64,000 nt of DNA from Wurfbainia villosa (Eukaryota > Streptophyta > Magnoliopsida > Zingiberales > Zingiberaceae). Location of the stretch: positions 31,894,113 through 31,958,112 of the forward strand of contig CM045987.1 of the NCBI GenBank assembly GCA_025175895.1. Direction: 5' to 3'. The translations under genes and the position numbers were made by a program. Positions 33,481 to 45,892 of the stretch are shown here, one piece after another. Every line of letters starts with the position of its first letter. Position 1 is the stretch's first letter. The notes beneath the pieces are model-generated. The model saw only the letters and a list, made by a program, of their open reading frames with translations, was not told the DNA's origin and searched no databases.

Positions 33481-36400
33481 GCCTTCCCCTGCTGGTAGAC
33501 TAAACATCATGCAACGAAGTCTGCAATATCACCCTTTATACCATTCCTACCAGTATAAACGTTTTAAATCTTGGTACATCCAAGTACCACCAGGATGTAT
33601 TGCAAAACTCAAATAAGGTGCTTCCTATAGCAACTCCATAGTAGCTACACAGTAGCTAGTCAAAACTCCATAAGCACTTCTGCTCCATACCACTACTAAA
33701 GTTGCATCATGTGTATGACAACCTATCTCGTAGTTTCTTAACTGTCGTAGGCATAAGATACATCTCATGCAACTGTATCAGATTCGCTCCGATCCCTGAA
33801 ATGATACATTTGCGTACAACATCCTTTTATCCACTCCGGAAGGATTAACTAATACTCGTGTAAAAGTTAACCGCCGTCTAGGTCTTGTAACTGGTTTCAC
33901 CAGCTTTCGACTAAATGATTTCCATCATCACCTTTGTCAAACAAGTCTGTGGTATAGTAATGCCAAACATTCTATCCAAATTTACAGAATTAACCAAAAC
34001 ATACAAGGAAAACCACCATCTACGGTGGTCGAGTGCGCAACTCTAACTACCACAATCAACAGTGGTCAGGTTATGCAACTCCAATAACCACAAATTGATC
34101 CAATCGTATCCAGGATAAACAATTCTCAAATCCAGTGGCGACTAAATCATTAATTAGTCTAACAACTTAATCAAAACTCATAAAATTCATACCAAGTATG
34201 AAATTGTCTTACACACCTGCATCCTCTTTACTCTACACTGATGATATATCAATCATCACAACGACAATGATAATTATATGATGCCATGTCACTACAATAT
34301 CCACACTCCAGTCGTAAACCAACCCTAGAGTATACATAGGTGTTATTGGCTGATCTAAATAGATCATTCATCCTCAACGAAGGATATTCACTTCCAACAA
34401 CTATCGCATTCCATCATCGATAATCGATCCATAATCTCAAAGGTACAACTCTCTTTCAACAAAGAGTTCCGGATCTTCTCAAGGAGAAATACTGGGATAG
34501 ATAAATATTCCCTCCAACATCTCCTATAATCGTAACATATGTTCTTCCAATTTCTATAGTGTTTAGTAACACTGATATCAATAAAATTATCCCTCGTATG
34601 AGGTATTCAATATCGACACTATCTTCGAAATCACTCCGATCACCTACTCCACTTGCCTATGCAGCGGCAAGCCTAGGAGTTTAGCCGAAATTACATTCGA
34701 ATGCTCTCGGATTATACACACATCTGAGAGACATAATCATGTTATAATCTCAACAATTTGACCATCCGTAAGGATATGTCTACAACAAAAGTATGTCTAT
34801 CAAAGTCTACGGGCATCCCTTGACTTCTTAATTATTGGTCCACATCTCACCTGACAGTAGAGATACCACCAACTCACTAGTCGATGTATAGGAATCCTTC
34901 TAATCCGAACTAGAAATGTTCTAGACAAGGATACCTGTAAACTACAAGTATCTCTCAATATATTAACCCAGAGGGTAAACTAAAGTAATTCCCTGAATGA
35001 TCAATTATCTATCGATCCGATCCAAAGGCTCCATGCAGATCTCGGCCTTTCCCCAAAGAGAATGAGATCAGATCTAACAGTCCACGATAAAGAGGTCGCA
35101 TTTCTGCGACGAATGACCTGGGGATTTTCCTAGATCATCTTATCCCATCACTTAATCCTACGAGCTGCAACTGTAGAATACTGAATAGATACGACCATCG
35201 TCGTATACTCTCTCCTCTGTACTAAGAAAATCACATCTGGGGGTAAATGTTGTTGTTGTCTGCTAAGTCTTCTACGATGTCTTCTGCTGATACTGCTACG
35301 TAAATCACTTCCCTTGAAGGGAAGTATCACGGAACTCCAACCACGCCTGAGGTAGTGGTCGCTGCTGATGAAATAACTCAATCTTCTGTGCTGATCTCTG
35401 CTGTCGAGATGGTGCATCATCCTCCCGGAACACCATTGGTAGTCTTTAACTGAGTCTTCAAAGTATACCTCCTCAAATGTACTGGTTGCTTACAATAGCA
35501 ACAGACGAACTTATCCAACAAATAATTTGACTTCACGTGTCTTCGTGATCTACACTACACGCACATAATCTCTTCGGAGTCTTTGTTCTGATTTCACTGA
35601 TGTACACGAGGACATCTTGATGATCTGCGGTTGGTCTTCTATAATCGAAAAATGGCTTAAAGCCTATGACTCTGATCTTGCTCCTTTTATCCAACAGTCA
35701 AAGACTTCTGACCCAAATAAGTTGACCTGCAATATCTGCTTATCAGTCTCCAACTCTTAAACACTTGTACGAAGTCATTTCTAAACTCCTGACTCAATCC
35801 AACGTCTTCCGGCAAGATCTGATAGAAGATCCAATCATCTTAATCCAATAGTAAGCCAACAACCGTGGGTGGCTTAACACATCCATTCACATTCTTGAGC
35901 TATTAGGTGAGCATAAGCTCTGCAAGTCTAATGACTCTGCATGGTATTCCCGTTATTGACGATTACCCTACTTGAAGCTCAAGAATTCCTTACAATGTGT
36001 CACTGAAAGTGACACAGGGAAATACTCTCTTTCAACATCACTAAATCATAATCAAGTGATATATTATTCCCCGAAGATTATTTTTTGCATTTACCACCAA
36101 ATACCGGCTTGATCCCGATAATGGTATGCAACCAACTCTACTTTCTCTGTATAACATGAGTTAAGTACTTAAAAGTACCTTCAAAGTTATACAACAATAG
36201 CCTACTTGTCTTGTCCATTACCCATCAGGTAATGATCTGACTAGCATAATTAGTGAACATCCCTAAGACTATAGTCTCTGATTTCCACAAGAAATGTGAC
36301 GACTTGACCCCTGTTTTTCGACTCGATAACAGTCGGCTCTCAAAGGTAAATCACCTTTTTGACACAGGTTCAAGACTCACAGACTCAATAGGTCGTTCCC

Positions 36401-36762
36401 ATGGTCAACTCCTATCACGATTATGAATAATAACCAATACACTATGGTTATTCCCAGTTATATACACTAAATGCATAGTCAACATAACCGGGAGTATAAA
36501 CACTAAAGGTAACTCCGGTTGGTCGCCTCGGTGGATGACCCTTACCACGAGTCTGCACAGGTGTCATAACTCTGACTGTATACACCTATTGATCAAGTTT
36601 AGATAAATATCTACTAAACTATAAGTTATCAGGGATTCTTACCTCGTGCTTCTTGGAGCTCAGGCCACCGTCCATCTCATCTTAGAAAACCAAAACCGAA
36701 ACAAATCGACTCCTGAGAATCCAAGACTCGTCACAAAATAACATTGTATGACATCGTACAAC
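33481..36762 (-). pseudogene. Heavily decayed gag-pol of the gypsy element
   Basis: This 3.3 kb should hold gag, protease, RT and RNase H but no long ORF survives, and I could not place the RT YVDD box with confidence. A minus-strand stretch near 35280-35440 encodes a Gag-like EDDAPSRQQRSAQKIELFHQ segment. At about 34010-34090 it has phrases (GGTGGTCGAGTGCG) also found in the LTR. It is shorter than a normal gypsy interior, so deletions are likely. Confidence 0.5.
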
Positions 36763-36780
36763 CTAGGGCTCTGATACCAC
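36763..36780 (-). other. Primer binding site of the gypsy element
   Basis: The minus strand reads GTGGTATCAGAGCCCTAG, tRNA-Met type, six bases from the LTR end. Confidence 0.88.
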
Positions 36781-38189
36781 TAAAGTTGTCACGCCCGAGA
36801 GTATGCTGTGCCAAAAAGTAAATGGACGACATCTCCCCTATACGTGGCAACATCTCGTGTTAATACAAGGCCCGTAGGCCACAACAACAACAACAACATA
36901 TATATATGTAAACAAACCACAACAACATAACAAACTACACAGTGCATACCGGTATGACTAACCACATCATAAGAAAACATCGGCAAAACCCAAACCCGAC
37001 ACCACAAGTGTGTACATCACATGACAATCCACAACACATCACACCGCGAAAAACTCAAAATACATAACACACATACGGAAAGCCCAAAACGACCACCAGA
37101 GTCTCGGGGGTGAGATGAGATGTCCGCCAGCGGTGCTCCAAGCCGTCATGAAGACTTCTACCTGTTACCTGGGCGACAGAAAAACTCAGGGTCTATGGTG
37201 GTGAGTATAACTCAGCAGGTAATAAGAAAAATATGTATATATCAAATATCACATGTAATTCAATAGCATAACCTAATGGTACAACAGGTATACCAGCACA
37301 ATATATAAATACATGCATATACCATCTAACCAAATAAACAACGTATAACGCAGACATACCTGAAAGTCTGCTACGCTACTCTGATCCAACCTGAGCATAT
37401 ATCCAACATATATAACAGGAAGAGTAATACTAACTCACAATATACTCATGATACAGGTCAAGGGTATCTAATGGTCCATCCAACAAATATACAAGTATCC
37501 AACACAATCGTATAACAGATGCAAGAAGCATGTATGAATATGATGTGCAACTAAATGCAACAAGCATAGTACAGTCAAATGCAACATCACAATAAGCATA
37601 TATATATAGACTGCATCTATATATATAATAATCACAACCATCCATATATATATATACATGCATATATGTATATATATGGTAATATGCAAAACGCCATAAG
37701 ATACGACAATGCAGCATGCATGGTCATGCCTGCGCACCCCTACTCGTGACCACGACCCCAGTGTGGCCTAGGTGGCACGACATGACAACTGTCCCAACTC
37801 AACATCAACCACTGCTCTAGAGTGGTCGAGTGGGCAGTATGATCAAGTAGCATATGAGCGTAAAGAGATCGCTACACAATGAGGGTCCCTGCTTCTGGCC
37901 ACTCCGACTAACACTACCTATGAGTGGTCGAGTGCCACGCACCCAGGACAACTGCACTCAACTCTAACTACCACCGTCTATAGTGGTAGAGTGCGACACA
38001 ACAAATGCTCTGCCCTCACACCAGTTACTCCTCGAGGAGTAACCTAGGAGGCAGGATGACTGATGACTCTCTCAACCCCAAGAGAGACTATGTCATCAGA
38101 ATGCATGCAAATGACATGAATGTACTGTCACACGAACAAACATCTACCACAGATTCTCTGTTCAACATAGAGTCGTACCCATCTGATCA

Positions 38190-38305
38190 ATACACTCTCT
38201 ATCCTATAGAGAGTCGTAGTCAACTGATCGATGGACTCTCTATCCTATAGAGAGTCGTACTCAACTGATCGATGCACTCTCTATCCTGTAGAGAGTCGTA
38301 CTCAA
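38190..38305. repeat. Hairpin-forming repeats in the gypsy LTR (right copy)
   Basis: Three units of about 42 bp with GACTCTCTATCCTATAGAGAGTC palindromes; counterpart of 30810-30965 with small compensating-looking differences (CCTATAG versus CCTGTAG). Confidence 0.8.
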
Positions 38306-40290
38306 CTAATCATATCAAGGAAGGACCACCGGTCCGTAGCGACATACTAATCACCCTTCACTTAACCATTACACAATACATGGTTGGTAATAAGTATGCA
38401 AAATACGGATATTGGAATAAATCCTACATTTAGGGCATTACCTACCCACGGATGAACTTTTACCTAATTTACAAATCAGGTTATCATCTGTACTCCAACA
38501 TCTACACCCTACTAAGCATTTATAGATCTACTTACATCACATCTGTAACTCCTAAATCATGATAAAGGAAAATGTGATATCAACCTTTGAGCAAATATAG
38601 CCAACGACAAGTATCAAGCATAAAATAAATAAGAGTAGGGTCAAGATAATATGAATACCTAACATGCTCATATCTATGACTAAATCTACCTGACCAGGGT
38701 AGGAAATTACCCACCTACTATGAAGAACGTACTAATTGTCTTCATATCCGAATCTCTGTCCCGAATCAAGATCCTGCAAACAAAGAATGCAACATATATC
38801 TAAGTTCTACTGTCAATCTAATAGTAGAACCAAACTAATTCCTTAACCTTATTGAATCCTATAGAATACCGTCATCTCCAAAATACTAAACACCGTATAT
38901 AAATCCACAAATGAAACTAATACATCATCATCTTATAAATCAGATTGAATATGGTGGCACAGCTAGAATAAATCCAACTCAAATCCCAAATCGGACTTAC
39001 CAACCTTATCCACACTTGCACAACTTCTTGATCTCAAATAAAGATATCACACCCAAATCATATAACCAAAGTACAGACAACCACTGTCAATCACCTGTAA
39101 TTAAATTAAAACCATCATGTATGTAATCCAACCAACCGATCACAACCCCACAACAGCACACCAACATGACATCACAAATAGACCTTCAATTTCATACCAT
39201 GAATCCGATCCACACTTACCCAGTACAACTCCTTTGATCCTAGTATAGGTATCCAATCTGGACCAATCTGATTATTTTGCAAACAATCCCTATTCAAATC
39301 ACCTTCCTCACCTAGAAATCACAATATATTACAGCTCTAACAAGATCCTTGCCCATTCACAGTCAAGAACAGAGCATCACCCAGCGCATTCCACAACCCA
39401 CACTTTACACAACTCAAGGGCCTAATCCACCCTATTTAGAATCCTCTGCTTAACCCATCTCCACAGCTGGCTCAACTCTACCATACCAGCCCATACACAG
39501 AACACACATAGCACAACACCACACAATCCATCCACAGGACACAATGGACAGAAAAGAAGCAATCAGAATGTATACCAACTGCAGACAACACAGATCAACC
39601 GATAGCCAATGGAAAGAAGGAGATAGATCAGCTTACCAACCCTAGGAACTCCACCGGTGGCACTCCCCCAATTGTCCTATTCGCTGGAAGACCCCTAGCA
39701 ATCGTAGAAATTGGGCAGAGGTGACTCCCAACCAAGTAGCCACGAAGTCGCTGTCGGTTCCTTACTCCACATGAACACTCGTTCGAGTCACCCCCCCCCC
39801 CCGACGATGCTGCTTGGTAACCTTCTGTTCGACCAGATCTCCCACCGGAACAAGGCGTCGGCAGCGAGCAGTGAAGATGAGGAGGGAAAGATCGGTTGAC
39901 GTCGTCGTCCAATTGGTCGACCATGGAGGTTGATGACCTACTGGGATGGAGGCTCAAGATCTAGGCGATGAAACAACGAGATTGCTTGGTGAGGAAGACA
40001 AGAAAATGTCGCCGTTGTCGGAATCGAGGAAGAAGGATCGACGGAGAAGTGGATCGGGCGGAGAAGAGTCGAGCGGCAGTGAAAGAAATGAAAAAAAAGA
40101 AACGGTTTTTCTATTTAAACCATAGGTTAATAAAATGTATTAACCCCTCAATAATGGATAATCTAAACAGGCCTTGTAAAAGCCTCTTAAATCTTCCCTT
40201 ACATAGTATCATAAGAATTCCATTTAAATCCAGAAAATTTCTAAAAATTTCTATAAATTTTCATAGGGTATTTTCCTAATTAACAAGGGT

Positions 40291-40291
40291 A

Positions 40292-40321
<30 letters not shown>
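40291..40321. repeat. (ATT)n microsatellite
   Basis: About ten ATT units close to the end of the gypsy LTR. Confidence 0.95.
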
Positions 40322-40322
<1 letters not shown>

Positions 40323-40337
40323 TTTCAGTATTTTACA

Positions 40338-41492
40338 TCCATGCTTCCGTTGCGACTGAAACGATTTCATGCTCACTCATTGTTTAGTCTAACCAAACCT
40401 AGTTTCTCTCGATCTGAGAATCTCATTTTCAAGCTCGTTTTAAATCCTTCGGATTACGCTCATTGTGCGTGTGACCAAATAGGTTCCTGGTTTATGTTGG
40501 TCATCTATAATTAACCATTAATTATAGAATGATCATGAGTGACACCTAGTAGTACATCATGATCCCCAATTAACCAGAAAATCAACGATTGATTCCAAAA
40601 CCATTTCTGAAATCCTTCAGTAGCTACAATGAATCGTGCCCCATTCTCTTCACGCATCTTATACCCACTTGGTTATGGACACGGTATATAGTGTCAGTCC
40701 CCACTAGGTTGACTACGTCACACCTAGCCCAAGTATCATTTTCTCGTCCTACGGATTCTAGTTACTATACATGTATCCAAGATTACCTTACTCTAAACAT
40801 GTAATGCTTTGGCCAAAGACTTTAGTAACAATCCGACGAAGGGCCATGGGTATACATCTCCTCGTAAGGAGTGGTGAATCCTTTATAGGCTATTCAAACA
40901 CCTTCGGGCATTTTGTCTTATACCCAATCATCCCGGGTCTACATCTCCTTGGAGATGCTTGCTTAAGATGTCAAAGTATAAGTCTCTATGACCAAGATGA
41001 CTTGAATACCACAAGTCAAAGGAACATCACACTTAAGTTGCAGTAAGAACTTCATTGACAGATCCATATATGCAGAGAACCATATGAAGTCTTATAGCTG
41101 GTCACTCCAATGAACTAGTTACCATAACTAGCATCCACGATTAACTCCAGACATCATAATGTCTCCAGCCAGTGAGAATCAACTGCTTGGATAAACCAAA
41201 GAGTATACCTCGTGCTAGTCTCAATAGAATTGATGGCGTCCGAATCCACCAATTCATCGACTAGGGATAATTCCAATACATCACCATTACACATGTAGAG
41301 ATACTCACTAGTTGTGATCCAATCATAAATTCTCTCATGCTGTGAATCATATTTCAGATATTCAGTAAATGAGTTTAAGATCCAATCAAATACATGAAAA
41401 CATGTATACTCAAATAGTGAATCTTCATTTATCAAATAAATGGTTCAACCATAAGGTGATTACCTTAGGACTCCTCTTATATATAACTAACA
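40338..41492 (-). repeat. 5' LTR of the Angela-like element, second segment
   Basis: Resumes with TCCATGCTTCCGTTGCGACTG, matching 20141 onward of the 3' LTR, and ends ATAACTAACA. Followed by the TSD TGTCC (41493-41497). Confidence 0.9.
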
Positions 41493-41497
41493 TGTCC

Positions 41498-42245
41498 CCT
41501 ATTAAACAAGAAGAAGGATGACAAGAAAAAAGGCAAGAAGAAAGAAAAGAAGGAAAAGGAGAAAGGGAAGTCAAAACCCCAAAATTTGAAAGCTACATGG
41601 GACGACCCATCTTCATCAAAAGAAATAGAAGCCGTCTCACATTTTGCACTTATGGGAGTAGACGATGTAGCCTCCACTTCATCCGAACAAGAAGAAGGAA
41701 GTACAAGTGAGAAGGAGAGTTCAAGTGAAGGGGGAACATCATCATCGGAATCAGAAGGAGATTGGGTAAGTGAGGTAAGAAATCTCCCTACTCAAGATGT
41801 TATTTCAATGATTTCAAGTTTAACTAGGGATTTATTTAGGACTAAGAAGAAAAATAAATGCATGCTAAATGAAATTAGAATTCTAGAAGAAAAGCTTAAA
41901 AATGCATGTTCACATGATGATATTGCCTCTTCTAATACTAATGATGCATGTTTAGAAGAAAATAGGATGTTAAGGGAAAAGGTAGAATACCTTACCAAGA
42001 CCCTTGAGAAATTTACTATAGGCTCAAATACTTTGAATATGATCATTGGGAGTCAAAGGGCAAGTTTCAATAAGAAGGGCCTAGGATATAAGGGATCTAG
42101 AAATGAAAAGGAATATCATTGTTTAATTGCTAGGAGGGCAATCAAAAACTACAATGGTAGCTAGAAAATGGATCCCTAAGGAATACTTGGTAAACCCTAT
42201 TGGAAAGAACCTATATTGGGTACCTAAGTCAATCCTTAAAGGTTA
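41498..42245 (+). pseudogene. gag: gag of TR-GAG 2, 3' part
   Basis: Continuation of the gag interrupted at 19128. A Lys-rich start (41500-41580) is followed by an open stretch from 41586 to 42164 with an acidic Ser/Glu-rich region, a coiled-coil-like region (EIRILEEKLKNACSHDD, EENRMLREKVEYLTKTLEKF) and MIIGSQRASFNKKGLGYKGS, a hallmark of SIRE-type Gag tails. After a frameshift near 42140 the tail WIPKEYLVNPIGKNLYWVPK is readable to the stop at about 42245. No knuckle in this part. Confidence 0.85.
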
Positions 42246-43189
42246 GAAAAACCTAGGATAGTCAACCATAAGTGGTTTTATTTCATATCATGTTATTTGG
42301 TTGACTTATAATCATGATGGGGGATTTTGGATAATACTTAACCTTAGTAGCATTGCATAAAATTTTTGGTTAAGTAGAAATACCTTAGTTACATCTCACA
42401 ACCCACTATAAGGAGAACTTGATTGAGAAACATAGCAATGAATGAGATGTTAGGATGATACAAATGATTTACTAATTCTTATGGCATCTTGATGGGTCAT
42501 TAGGAGTATCATGATATAGTAATCATTGACCAACTATTGGGAAAGCAAATGTTTAATTCATGAACATCTTGTCCAAAGATCATAGTTGGATATTTTTAAT
42601 AATTTGAAAATATTTCATGTTTTGAAAACTGTGAGTTTATTGTTTGAAAAATTCTAAGGCAAAACTAGGTTTTAAAGTTGATACAAAATTTGAGGATTTT
42701 AAAACTTTTGAGTTTTTGTCTAATTTTCAAAAATTTAATGAATTTTCATGAAAATTCTTTTTTCCATGATAGAGGAACTCATAAAAAATGTGTTCCCCAA
42801 ATTTCATGATTTTTTCAAACTTTTCTTAATTTTTAATGCATTTCTAAAGTTGGCTTTAGAAATCAGAAAGTTCTGATTATCATGCATCAATCATTTGGTG
42901 ACTGTCCCAGTCGACTAATGGAACTATGCACGAGCACAATAGCTCAGTTTTAAGTGTTTTAAGCCTATTTTTGGTATTTTGTTTCTTCCCTTAGACATTG
43001 ATACCACATTGTATACTTTATGTATGATCTTTTTGATGGTGTCAAAGTGGGAGAGTGTTGAGGTTTAAGTTAATCATGCTAGGGCATGTGTTAAGAAGGA
43101 GTTTTGATATCCATGTTCTAATTTACATGCTTATTTTCCTTAAGTGTTTTTTAAATGTTTTATCTAACTTAAACATATTGCCACACATC
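42246..43189 (+). other. Non-coding spacer of TR-GAG 2
   Basis: AT-rich, no pol motif. Blocks such as GTTGATACAAAAT and CATTGGGAAAGC-like phrases in the same order also occur in the TR-GAG 1 spacer (about 4680-4880), so the two families share this non-coding sequence. Confidence 0.6.
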
Positions 43190-43203
43190 AAAAAGAGAGA
43201 GAT
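43190..43203 (+). other. Polypurine tract of TR-GAG 2
   Basis: AAAAAGAGAGAGAT directly before the 3' LTR. Confidence 0.85.
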
Positions 43204-44524
43204 TGTTAGGGCAATTAACCCAAGTATGATCTTGGTTTTGATGTGTGTGTCAAAGAGTTTAAGTTAGGATGTGGATGTGCTTGATGTGTGTGTTCAAGTT
43301 GTGCAAGACTTGGTGAATCGCACATGAGTTGCTTGATGAAGCATTGGCAAGTTCATCGTCTCATGGCTCGGGTCCTTGAGTCGGTGAAGGATGGTACGGG
43401 GAGAAGTTGTGAGCTTGGTGCATCAAGGGACCGTCGGACGAGGAGAAATGGAGTTAAGCCAAAGGAAGCAGACTTCAGGGCGAGACATGAAGGATGACAC
43501 TGGAGAAGCCATGAGCTTAGTGCATCCGAGGGACGCAGGCCGAAGGAAGATAACTTCAATGGGGAACTTCGTGGGAGATGAGAGTTGAGCGATTATAACC
43601 CGGGACGGTGTAACTCAATTTAGGTGGACTTGGTCAAATGGCTAAGATCAAGTGTCGGATGCTCAAACATTGTGTTTGAGATTTTACCTGAAGTCGGATG
43701 CTCAAACATCTTGTTGTTTGAGGTTTTACCCAACAACAGTCGACTGATATGGATATCATTCGACTGGTCCAAGTCGACTGTTAGTTAACTAGTGTTTGGC
43801 TAGGGTTTGTAGCTCACATCGACCGCCAAGGGTTGCTTGATCGTCCACCATCACCGATCGCTATAAGTGAACGCAGTGCGAACCTCCCATAGTTGATCGA
43901 TCGGCTATGCAGCACCAATGACTAACGACGGGCGATCAATTGCCCAGTGTATCATTGGATGGTGACGACCGCGAATCAGGCTTGGTCAGAAGTTATTGGA
44001 GGCAGTCCGTTATAGCGGCAGTCAACTGCTGGCATGTAGCAGTCGACTGCTGCATACCCAACGGGAAGAAAACCCTCTTCTCTATAAAAAGAGGGTTTGG
44101 GAGCCTTAGAGAGGTTAATGCTTACACTCCTAATCATACTCTAAGGGCTCCCACATTTTCTAAGTGCTTCTACTCCTTTCTTCTCTATTCCTACTCTTAT
44201 TATTTTGTGAGAAGAGGAGTTGGTGTAAGAAGGTTTTTCTCCACCTTGTTTGAGCTAAAGGAGAAGTTTAGTGGATAGGTTGAGGGAGTGATCTGCCTAA
44301 TGGATTATCGTGGATTAGCGAAAAGGGTCATGAACCACGTTACATCGATTGTGTTTGTATTGCTCTATTTATTTTGTTTTAGTTTTAATTGTGTTCTTTT
44401 TAGTTGTATTATCTTTATTCCGCAGCGCTAACAAGAGTGTAGACAATCAAGAATAAGCGAAGTCCATCGAGCGTCAATTAGGCTATTCAACCCGCCCTTC
44501 TAGCCGGGTCATCGTTCCCCAACA
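43204..44524 (+). repeat. 3' LTR of TR-GAG 2 (complete)
   Basis: 1.32 kb, TGTTAGGGCAATTAACCC to TTCCCCAACA; its last 773 bp match the truncated 5' LTR. CAGTCGACTG palindromes lie near 43740 and 44040, a TATA box at 44083. Overlapping ORFs in 43288-43588 are in three frames and have no domain. Confidence 0.9.
44083..44090 (+). promoter_or_regulatory. TATA box in the TR-GAG 2 3' LTR
   Basis: TATAAAAA in the same context as 17761, between short complementary CT-rich and GA-rich stretches (CCCTCTTCTC and GAGGG). Confidence 0.55.
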
Positions 44525-44716
44525 ATCATTTCATGCATTAAGGCTATTAAAATTAAACTTATGGACAATGAAATTGATTTGATGTCCTATATAAAGGAAT
44601 CAAATTGGAATGCCTAGATAAAATGCATGAACCCCTTAGATTAGGGAAAAACATAAATCCACATCTCACAAAAACTATAAGGATGACTTGCGTGTGTTTT
44701 CATACACTTTAGACAC
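44525..44716 (+). repeat. Scrap of gag-only element spacer
   Basis: Closely follows the order of 4410-4600 in TR-GAG 1: ATTCATGCATT, GGAATCAA, AAAATGCATGAA-CCC, TAGATTAGGGA, CACATCTCACA. It ends where copia RT coding sequence begins, which marks an old recombination or insertion junction. Confidence 0.7.
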
Positions 44717-45363
44717 ATGGGTATACAAGAAGAAAGAAAAAATTTCAGAAGGTGTAGAAGGAAAGTTCAAGCCTCGACTAGAAGCAAAGGGTTACTCATA
44801 GAGAAAGGGGATTGATTATGACAAGATATTTTCTCCGGTGGTCAGACATACATCTATCAGAGCGGTGTTATCTTTAGTGGCTCATCATGATCTACAGTTG
44901 GAGCAACTAGATGTGAAGACTGCGTTTCTTCATGGTAATTTGGAAGAGCAGATTTATATGTCACAACCAGAAGTTTTTAGTTAATCTGGATAGGAGCATT
45001 TAGTCTATAAAGTGAAGAAGTCACTTTTTTTTTATTAAAGCAATCTCCAAGACAATGATACAAGTGTTTGGTTTCATACATGATTCAGAATGGGTACATG
45101 AGATGTGAGTATGGCTGCTGCATATATGTGAAGAGTCTTGATTATGGTTCTCTTATCTTTTTGTTACTTTATGTGGATGACATGTTGATTGCTGCAAGAA
45201 GTGTGGCTGAGGTCAACAAGTTGAAGAAGTTACTAAGCAAGGAATTTGACATGAAAGATTTGCGTGCAGCCAAGAAGATTCTTAGGATGGATACATAGAG
45301 ATAGATGCACTAGGAGATTATGGTTATCTCAGTGCAGTTACATTAAATAGGTGTTGGATAGAT
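44717..45363 (+). pseudogene. pol: Reverse transcriptase of a Tork-like copia element, 5' part
   Basis: Starts abruptly inside the RT (WVYKKKEKI) with no gag, protease or integrase before it. It contains GIDYDKIFSPVVRHTSIRA, LEQLDVKTAFLHGNLEEQIY and the catalytic YVDD (FLLLYVDDMLIAA, in the open stretch 45068-45298). Stops near 44800 and 44980, a deletion around the usual YGLKQ motif (45020-45060) and a stop at 45296 break it. At 45363 it is cut by the SIRE-like element; reading continues at 52236. Confidence 0.87.
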
Positions 45364-45368
45364 TTAAT

Positions 45369-45892
45369 TGTTGGATCGAAAGTGTCGCTAGAGGGGGGGG
45401 GTGAATAGCGATACGGTGTCGTTAAAAAAAACTTTTGCAATAAGTAAAAAGCAAGTAGAGAGTGCACAGCGGAAATATAAAGTAGACAAGATATTTTTAC
45501 GTGGTTCACAATCTTTCGATTGCTAATCCACGGCCCTAGTGATCCTTGATCACGTACGGAGGGCAATTCACTAAAACCACTCCTCCTCGTTGGAAGTAGG
45601 AGCAACGATCACAAAAAGAAATCAAGGCAAAGGAACACTCCCCCTTTCCTTGTTACGATTAAAGCACAAAGACAATTTAAAGAAGTAGAACTTAAATAAA
45701 TATACCGACAACTCTTATAAGTAGAAGATGTAGCTTTCGTTGTCGGCGGCACTTCGTCGTAGCAAATGTGAGTAGTAGTAGCGGCGTTACGACGGCGTGT
45801 TGAGAGCTCTTGATTTCTTATCTTGCTTGGCGTGAACATGTCTATTTATGGATATTGATCTATGAATTTAGACATAGGTAGTGTCCAAGGTG
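45369..45892 (-). repeat. 3' LTR of the SIRE-like element, partial
   Basis: Matches 50908-51416 of the 5' LTR closely and then stops abruptly after GTAGTGTCCAAGGTGAGGT. The remaining 800 bp of the LTR are missing. Confidence 0.85.

Larger units (their letters stand above)
27281..40337 (-). mobile_element. Ty3/gypsy chromovirus-like retrotransposon (minus strand)
   Basis: Inserted in the Angela-like 5' LTR with TSD TCCAT (27276-27280 and 40338-40342). Order on the plus strand: 3' LTR (cut short), pol remnants with integrase nearest the LTR, decayed gag-pol, primer site, full 5' LTR of 3.55 kb. Integrase after RT and the VSPMKG...FG-KGKL motif identify Ty3/gypsy. The long LTR and tRNA-Met primer suggest a Tekay/Del-like chromovirus; no chromodomain is readable. 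A solo LTR sits in the left LTR. Confidence 0.85.
36787..40337 (-). repeat. 5' LTR of the gypsy element (3.55 kb)
   Basis: TGTCACGCCCGAG...GTATTTTACA on the plus strand; full-length counterpart of 27281-32469. It contains TA-rich stretches (37600-37680), GTGGTCGAGTG phrases (37810-37990), hairpin repeats (38190-38305), a GC-rich block (39620-40080), a TTTAAATAG TATA-like site on the minus strand (about 40110-40120) and an (ATT)n tract. ORFs inside it have no domain. Confidence 0.87.
19129..41492 (-). mobile_element. Angela-like Ty1/copia retrotransposon (minus strand)
   Basis: Its own sequence is 19129-27280 plus 40338-41492, about 9.3 kb, with the gypsy element nested in its 5' LTR. Order on the minus strand: 5' LTR, primer site, about 1.2 kb leader, gag, protease, integrase, reverse transcriptase, RNase H, 3' LTR. 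This copia gene order, the 2.2-kb LTRs and motifs such as KIWGCTAYVKR and HTDVCGPM fit the Angela/BARE clade (family knowledge, by eye). The target duplication is TGTCC. Several stops and one protease active-site change make it non-autonomous today. Confidence 0.9.
17393..44524 (+). mobile_element. Gag-only LTR retrotransposon TR-GAG 2, outer host of the nest
   Basis: A second SIRE-related gag-only element. Its own sequence is 17393-19128 plus 41498-44524; the Angela-like element at 19129-41492 interrupts gag. It has a truncated 5' LTR, a primer site, gag with a CCHC knuckle, a non-coding spacer, a polypurine tract and a full 3' LTR, and no pol. It differs from TR-GAG 1 in its LTR but shares the Gag tail and spacer type. 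No target duplication can be read because the left end is lost. Confidence 0.85.
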
